A stretch of DNA of 44,147 nucleotides, taken from contig CAJUDU010000017.1 in assembly GCA_910584935.1 (NCBI GenBank), positions 1 to 44,147 of the forward strand. The letters are read 5' to 3'. Each line of letters opens with the position of its first letter. Positions within the stretch are counted from its first letter, which is position 1. The stretch comes from an uncultured Butyricicoccus sp. GTDB taxonomy: Bacteria; Bacillota; Clostridia; Oscillospirales; Butyricicoccaceae. This document shows positions 40,023 to 44,147 of the stretch, piece after piece. The notes below the pieces were generated by a model. The model was not told the origin of the DNA. It saw nothing but the letters and a program-made list of their open reading frames with translations, and searched no databases. Position numbers and translations under genes: made by a program.

Positions 40023-41546
40023 ATGAATTATTTACTTGGTACAGATATCGGTACTTCAGGCACGAAAACGATTCTCACGGATTTAAAAGGGAATGTAATT
40101 TCTCAGGACTTGCAGGAAACCGACGTCCTCACCCCTCAGCCGCTATGGGCAGAACAATGGCCCGATGTGTGGCTGAAGGCAGCCAAGACTTCTATCAAGA
40201 ATACAGTGGCTAAGTCTGGCGTCAAACCAGATGAGATTCAGGCTATCGCCATCAGTGGTTTGTATGGTGGTTCTGGCATTCCTTTGGACGCTGACATGAA
40301 GCCTGTCCGGCCCTGCATGATTTGGATGGATCGCCGGGCGCAAAAAGAAAGCGATTGGGCGCTTGAAACGATAGGAGAACAACGACTGCTGGAGATTACA
40401 CACAATGGCGCGGACCCTTATTATGGCTACACCAAAATGCTGTGGATGAAGCACAATGAACCTGAAAACTGGGCGAAAACCAAACTGTTTCTGCCCCCTA
40501 ACGACTATGTCATTTACAAGCTGACTGGCGAAGTTGCGATTGACTATTCATCTGCTGGTAATATTGGCGGCATCTTTGACATGAATACCCGAACCTGGTC
40601 TGAAGAAATGTTGTCGGCTATGGGGATTCCCTTGTCTATGATGCCTAGCCGATTAGTAGAGTCCACCGATGTAGTCGGTCAATTGACCGCTCAAGCAGCA
40701 CAGGAACTGGGGTTGTGCGCTGGAATGCCAGTGGTAGCCAGTGGCATTGACTGCGGTGCGGCTAACATCGGTCTGGGCGTTTTTGAACCAGGGGTATATG
40801 CCGCTGCTATTGGAACTTCTATGTGTGCGGCGCTTATCTCTGATAAGCCGGTAAAAGGCAAAGGGCTTATCGTTTGGCCATATCTCTACAAGGCAAAAGA
40901 GCTATCTTACTATTTCGCTGGAGGCGCTATGGCAGGGGCTATTGTAAAATGGTTCCGCAACAATCTGTGTGAAATGGAACGCCAAGCCGAGCGCGAAGGT
41001 GGCCCCAATGTATATGATGTCCTTAACGAACAGGCTGCCAAGATTCCAGCAGGAAGCGAGGGGTTAATTGTTTTGCCTTATTTCATGGGTGAGCGCAGCC
41101 CCATTTGGGATTCTAATGCTAAAGGCACCATCGTGGGGCTTTCGCTGGCACATACCAAAGCCCATCTGTACCGGGCTTTCTTAGAGGCGGTAGCTTATTC
41201 CCTGCGGGATGCTATGAATGCTACTGGTGAGAATCTGGGTCAATACATTCTGTTAGCAGGCGGTGTAACAAAGTCCAGGCTGTGGCGGCAGATTTTCGCT
41301 GATGTCACTGGTTATCCAGTGGTTTGCCCGAAAAGTGATGTAGAGGCAAATATGGGTGATGTCATGCTGGCTGGTATTAGGACTGGTTTGCTGACTTATG
41401 AACAAGTGAAAACATGGCAGGTGTTGGATCAGCCAATCATGCCTGACCCAGTCTGCCACGCGCAGTACAACCGCTGTTTTGAAGTCTACAAGTCTATTTA
41501 TCAACATTTGAAGAACGATATGAAAGCGCTGAATCACCTATCATAA
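40023..41546 (+). CDS. FGGY family carbohydrate kinase, xylulokinase-like
   Basis: A 507-residue sugar kinase: GTDIGTSGTKTILTD at the N terminus (phosphate 1), PCMIWMDRRA, the catalytic Asp in SGIDCGAANIG, IGTSMCAALIS, and LPYFMGERSPIWDSNAKG with the C-terminal LLAGGVTKSRLWRQI typical of XylB. It probably phosphorylates a ketose such as xylulose, ribulose or fructose; which one is not decidable. Start ATG at 40023 follows AAGGAGGG. It is flanked by an SDR and a GPH symporter in the same operon. Confidence 0.93.
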   Translation: MNYLLGTDIGTSGTKTILTDLKGNVISQDLQETDVLTPQPLWAEQWPDVWLKAAKTSIKNTVAKSGVKPDEIQAIAISGLYGGSGIPLDADMKPVRPCMIWMDRRAQKESDWALETIGEQRLLEITHNGADPYYGYTKMLWMKHNEPENWAKTKLFLPPNDYVIYKLTGEVAIDYSSAGNIGGIFDMNTRTWSEEMLSAMGIPLSMMPSRLVESTDVVGQLTAQAAQELGLCAGMPVVASGIDCGAANIGLGVFEPGVYAAAIGTSMCAALISDKPVKGKGLIVWPYLYKAKELSYYFAGGAMAGAIVKWFRNNLCEMERQAEREGGPNVYDVLNEQAAKIPAGSEGLIVLPYFMGERSPIWDSNAKGTIVGLSLAHTKAHLYRAFLEAVAYSLRDAMNATGENLGQYILLAGGVTKSRLWRQIFADVTGYPVVCPKSDVEANMGDVMLAGIRTGLLTYEQVKTWQVLDQPIMPDPVCHAQYNRCFEVYKSIYQHLKNDMKALNHLS

Positions 41547-41559
41547 CCTGTATAATCCA

Positions 41560-41586
41560 ATCCCCCGCCCAAACGTGGCGGGGGAT
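41560..41586 (+). repeat. GC-rich intercistronic hairpin between kinase and symporter
   Basis: ATCCCCCGCC (41560-41569) pairs with GGCGGGGGAT (41577-41586) around seven bases, with no following T-run. It is likely a stabilising or expression-setting element in the operon mRNA, not a terminator. Confidence 0.75.
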
Positions 41587-41609
41587 GAATATGAGAAGAG
41601 GAGGCTATT

Positions 41610-42989
41610 ATGAAAAGTAAATGGGGTAAACGAATCGGCTACGGCATTGGGGATCTGGGCTGTAACTTGGTGTTTAGCACAATGTCATCTTATCTGCTGA
41701 TCTTCTATACCGATGTCTTTGGCATTGCTGCTGCAGCAGCTGGCACAATGATGCTGGTCACGAAACTGATTGGCGCCATTACTGACACCGTTATGGGCAT
41801 GGTTGTAGATAAGACCCACACAAAATGGGGGCAGGGACGGCCGTATTTTGTCATTGGCGCGATTCCATTCGCAGTATTTACTGTGTTGACCTTTATTGTA
41901 CCCGACCTCAGTGAGAGTGGCAAACTGATTTGGGCATATGTAACATATTGCCTGCTGTGTACCGCCTATACCATTGTCAATATCCCCTTAAATACGATTG
42001 TCCCCCGGCTATCCGCTGATCCCAATGAGCGAAATATTTTGGTAACTACCCGCATGGTTTGCGCTCTGCTGGGCACTGCCATTGTCATGTCTATCACCAC
42101 GCCTTTTGTCAAATTTGTAGGGAATATTGTGGAGCCTGGCATCTTAGACCCCTTTAAAAGCCCAAAGGCATGGATTGTGGTTATGGGTATTTATGGCATA
42201 GCTGCCATGTTGATTTTCTTTCTTACATTTGCCAGCACAGAAGAAGTGGTTCCTCCATCGGTACAGAATGAAAACAGTTCCCTTAAGGAAAATATCAAGG
42301 CAATGACTGACCAAGCATGGCTGGTTATGATCTTTAACTTCCTATATTTTGCCTTATACGTGGTACGTTCCACCACTGTGATTTACTTCTTTAAGTATAA
42401 CCTCCAACGTGAAGACCTGGCTACATTGGTAGGTTTTCTCGGCATCTTGTCCGGCTTGCCGATGTTATTGTGTCTGCCCAAACTGGAGAAAAAGTTCGGT
42501 AAGCGCAATGTTTTATTCCTGTCTGTGGCGATTTATTTGGTGGGCAACGCCCTCATTTTGCTGAATCAGACCTCTGTTGTTTTCCAATTAACCGGGCTGA
42601 TTATCACCGGTCTTGGTATCTATGGCATCTTTGGAACCATTTTTGCCATGCAGCCCGATGCGATTGACTATTCGGAATGGAAGAAAAACCGAAGTATCTC
42701 TGGAACCATCGCCGCTTTCCAAGGCTTGTTCGTCAAAGCCAGTATGGGATTAGCCAGCTGGGTTATCGGACTTTACTTGGGAATGAATGGCTACAACGGA
42801 GAGCTGCCCACGCAGTCAGTTGCTGCCCAGCAGAGCATTCAGTTTTGCTATATGTGGATTCCAGTCATTCTATGTGTCCTATTGGCGGTCACGAATGTGT
42901 TTTGGAAATTGGATTCCTGTGCTGATGAGATGCGTGCGGAGCTGAATATTCGTCGTAAAAAATTACAGGAACTGATTGATAAATGGTAA
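41610..42989 (+). CDS. GPH family sugar:cation symporter (MFS)
   Basis: A 459-residue transporter with 12 hydrophobic segments. The glycoside-pentoside-hexuronide pattern is clear: KRIGYGIGDLGCNLVF, DTVMGMVVDKTHTKWGQGRPYFVIGAIPFAV, and YSEWKKNRSISGTIAAFQGLFVKASMGLASWVIG. It lacks the C-terminal IIA domain of LacS; instead a separate tandem EIIA protein is encoded 14 bases downstream. It probably imports the polyol or sugar used by the SDR and kinase. AGAGGAGG precedes the ATG. Confidence 0.94.
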   Translation: MKSKWGKRIGYGIGDLGCNLVFSTMSSYLLIFYTDVFGIAAAAAGTMMLVTKLIGAITDTVMGMVVDKTHTKWGQGRPYFVIGAIPFAVFTVLTFIVPDLSESGKLIWAYVTYCLLCTAYTIVNIPLNTIVPRLSADPNERNILVTTRMVCALLGTAIVMSITTPFVKFVGNIVEPGILDPFKSPKAWIVVMGIYGIAAMLIFFLTFASTEEVVPPSVQNENSSLKENIKAMTDQAWLVMIFNFLYFALYVVRSTTVIYFFKYNLQREDLATLVGFLGILSGLPMLLCLPKLEKKFGKRNVLFLSVAIYLVGNALILLNQTSVVFQLTGLIITGLGIYGIFGTIFAMQPDAIDYSEWKKNRSISGTIAAFQGLFVKASMGLASWVIGLYLGMNGYNGELPTQSVAAQQSIQFCYMWIPVILCVLLAVTNVFWKLDSCADEMRAELNIRRKKLQELIDKW

Positions 42990-43003
42990 AAGGAGCGAGC
43001 ATA

Positions 43004-43933
43004 ATGCAAGAACATATCCAAAAACTCGTGCACTTGTTTGGCAAAACAGTGCAAGACAATGACGATGATATCCTGGAAAAAAAGAACATTCTCTTTCACT
43101 GTAAGTCTGTCACCCCAGAAGAAGCGATCCAGGCTTGCGGCAAGCTGCTACTGGAAAGCGGCTGCATTGAAGAGGGCTACATTCAAGCTATGTTAGCGCG
43201 GGATAAAAGTAGTTCAGTAGCTGTTGGAAATCATGTAGCGATTCCGCATAGTGATGATAAGGCGCGCAAATTCGTTAAAAAGACTGGATTAGCTGTTATA
43301 ACCTATCCGGATGGAATCAATTGGAATGGCGAAAAGGTTAGGTTAGTCATTGGCATTGCATCGAAACACGAAGACCACCTGGAAATTTTAAAACGTGTCG
43401 CAGCCATCGTTGCTGATACGGCATCCGTTGACAAACTAGTGAATCATGCTGATCTGAACACAGTGTATGCTTGTTTCAACGGTTTGGATTTGACAAAAGT
43501 GAGCCGTCCTCTTTTGGAGAAGAAAAACATTATTCTTAACTGTAAGTCTGTTACGCCTGAAGAAGCGATCAGAATCTGCGGTCAGCGAATGGTAGAAAGC
43601 GGCTATGTCAGCGAGAATTATATCCCGAGTATGCTGGAGCGCAATGCCTGTGCCTCTGTGGCCATCGGTAACCATATAGCCATTCCACATGGAACAAATG
43701 CATCCCAAAAGTTTATCAAAAGAACTGGCATTGTTGTGATGATTTATCCGCAGGGAATCCAGTGGGATGATAAATTTGTCCGTTTGGTGATTGGCACTGC
43801 TTCCAAGGACGATGCGCATATGGAAATCCTGAATCGCATTGTGGAGATCATTCGGACAGATCAAAATGCCGATGCGCTGATAGAACATGCCACTGTTGAA
43901 ACATTGTATCAGAAACTAAATGGTTTTTCATAA
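43004..43933 (+). CDS. Tandem PTS EIIA (fructose/mannitol class) protein
   Basis: A 309-residue protein made of two EIIA domains of the Mtl/Fru class with a period of 147 residues. Repeat 1: KNILFHCKSVTPEEAI...VAVGNHVAIPHSDD (His82). Repeat 2: KNIILNCKSVTPEEAI...VAIGNHIAIPHGTN (His229). Both keep the phospho-accepting histidine. No IIB or IIC of this class is encoded in the window. As the last gene behind a GPH symporter and kinase it may regulate these by phosphorylation state, comparable to the IIA domain of LacS, or serve a permease elsewhere. ATG at 43004 follows AAGGAG. Confidence 0.9.
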   Translation: MQEHIQKLVHLFGKTVQDNDDDILEKKNILFHCKSVTPEEAIQACGKLLLESGCIEEGYIQAMLARDKSSSVAVGNHVAIPHSDDKARKFVKKTGLAVITYPDGINWNGEKVRLVIGIASKHEDHLEILKRVAAIVADTASVDKLVNHADLNTVYACFNGLDLTKVSRPLLEKKNIILNCKSVTPEEAIRICGQRMVESGYVSENYIPSMLERNACASVAIGNHIAIPHGTNASQKFIKRTGIVVMIYPQGIQWDDKFVRLVIGTASKDDAHMEILNRIVEIIRTDQNADALIEHATVETLYQKLNGFS

Positions 43934-44011
43934 GCCATATTTTTTGTGATAACCAAAACGTTTCATTTTAAGAAACCGTAATGAGGGAGATTCCTAATAT
44001 ATGCAATAGAG

Positions 44012-44045
44012 AAGCCTGGCGCGTTGCTTGCGCCGGGCTTTTACT
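44012..44045 (+). terminator. Terminator of the polyol operon
   Basis: AAGCCTGGCGC pairs with GCGCCGGGCTT (one mismatch) around a short loop, followed by TTTTACTTT. It lies about 80 bases after the tandem EIIA stop; the stretch to 44097 holds no gene. Confidence 0.8.
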
Positions 44046-44097
44046 TTGCACATAAAAAGTTAGTGTTATTGATTATGTTTCAGATTATTTGCCTTAA

Positions 44098-44147
44098 GGA
44101 ACCACTGATTAAAGCTCCTCTCAAATCACATGCAATCGAAACATGAT
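44098..44147. repeat. Right copy of the 50-bp terminal inverted repeat
   Basis: Reverse complement of 3-52 with one mismatch. It starts GGAACC immediately after TTAA and continues to the end of the window, as expected for the tip of an insertion sequence extending beyond the contig. Confidence 0.75.

Noticed and set aside
41560..41586. The GC-rich hairpin after the kinase gene as a terminator
   Set aside because: No T-run follows and the symporter gene starts shortly after with a ribosome site but no evident promoter.
43955..43975. ATGAAACGTTTTGG on the minus strand as a cre site
   Set aside because: It lacks one base of the cre spacing and lies downstream of the operon, next to its terminator.

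Overview
The window looks like a chromosomal contig from a low-to-mid-GC Firmicute of the class Clostridia, possibly a gut Oscillospiraceae-type organism. The evidence is sigma-A style promoters (TTGACA-17-TATAAT), AGGAGG ribosome sites, the YlxM-Ffh-RpsP-KhpA-RimM-TrmD order, a YmfF/YmfH peptidase pair, an IscR-like Rrf2 regulator, mannose-class PTS, ROK proteins, and a two-component/ABC/YxeA cluster laid out like yxdJKLM-yxeA of Bacillus subtilis. No rRNA, tRNA, CRISPR array or phage gene was seen. Both extremities are the same 50-bp sequence in opposite orientation. This looks like an assembly that broke at two copies of one insertion sequence; the left copy truncates an alanine/glycine:cation symporter gene.

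Layout. 1-0.8 kb: 5'-truncated AGCS symporter. 0.85-7.2 kb (minus): ymfF, ymfH, lgt, folD, then an FNT channel, kptA and a metallophosphoesterase. 7.5-11.2 kb (plus): SRP/ribosome-maturation operon. 11.3-14.1 kb: pentapeptide-repeat protein, MnmM-like methyltransferase, IscR-like Rrf2 regulator divergent from cysK. 14.2-18.3 kb: cation antiporter, secreted YiiX-like hydrolase, two XRE regulators, small membrane protein, TSUP permease. 18.5-20.7 kb: a TAXI solute-binding lipoprotein fused to a complete GltS glutamate symporter. 20.9-26.2 kb: an OmpR-type two-component system divergent from an ABC exporter plus YxeA, with four CTCAARG repeats at an exact 11-bp period in front of the ABC genes. 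26.3-30.6 kb: a sensory operon of two solute-binding proteins, a HisKA_3 kinase and a NarL-type regulator, with no permease. 30.8-37.6 kb: mannose-class PTS operon (IIA, IIB, IIC, IID, small membrane protein, HAD phosphatase, PHP phosphoesterase, fused phosphomannose isomerase-ROK kinase). 37.9-43.9 kb: ROK repressor divergent from a polyol/ketose operon (SDR dehydrogenase, FGGY kinase, GPH symporter, tandem EIIA protein).

How it fits together. From about 26 kb rightward the window is mostly carbohydrate sensing, uptake and first-step metabolism. The PTS operon would deliver a phosphosugar to the ManA-ROK fusion. The polyol operon would import a polyol, oxidise it and phosphorylate the ketose. 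A ROK repressor sits between the two, and an inverted repeat typical of ROK operators covers the likely -10 of the PTS operon. The most unusual objects are the TAXI-GltS fusion, the ManA-ROK fusion, the permease-less sensory operon, and the tandem EIIA protein without IIB/IIC partners. All functions are inferred from reading protein sequence; no database search was possible.
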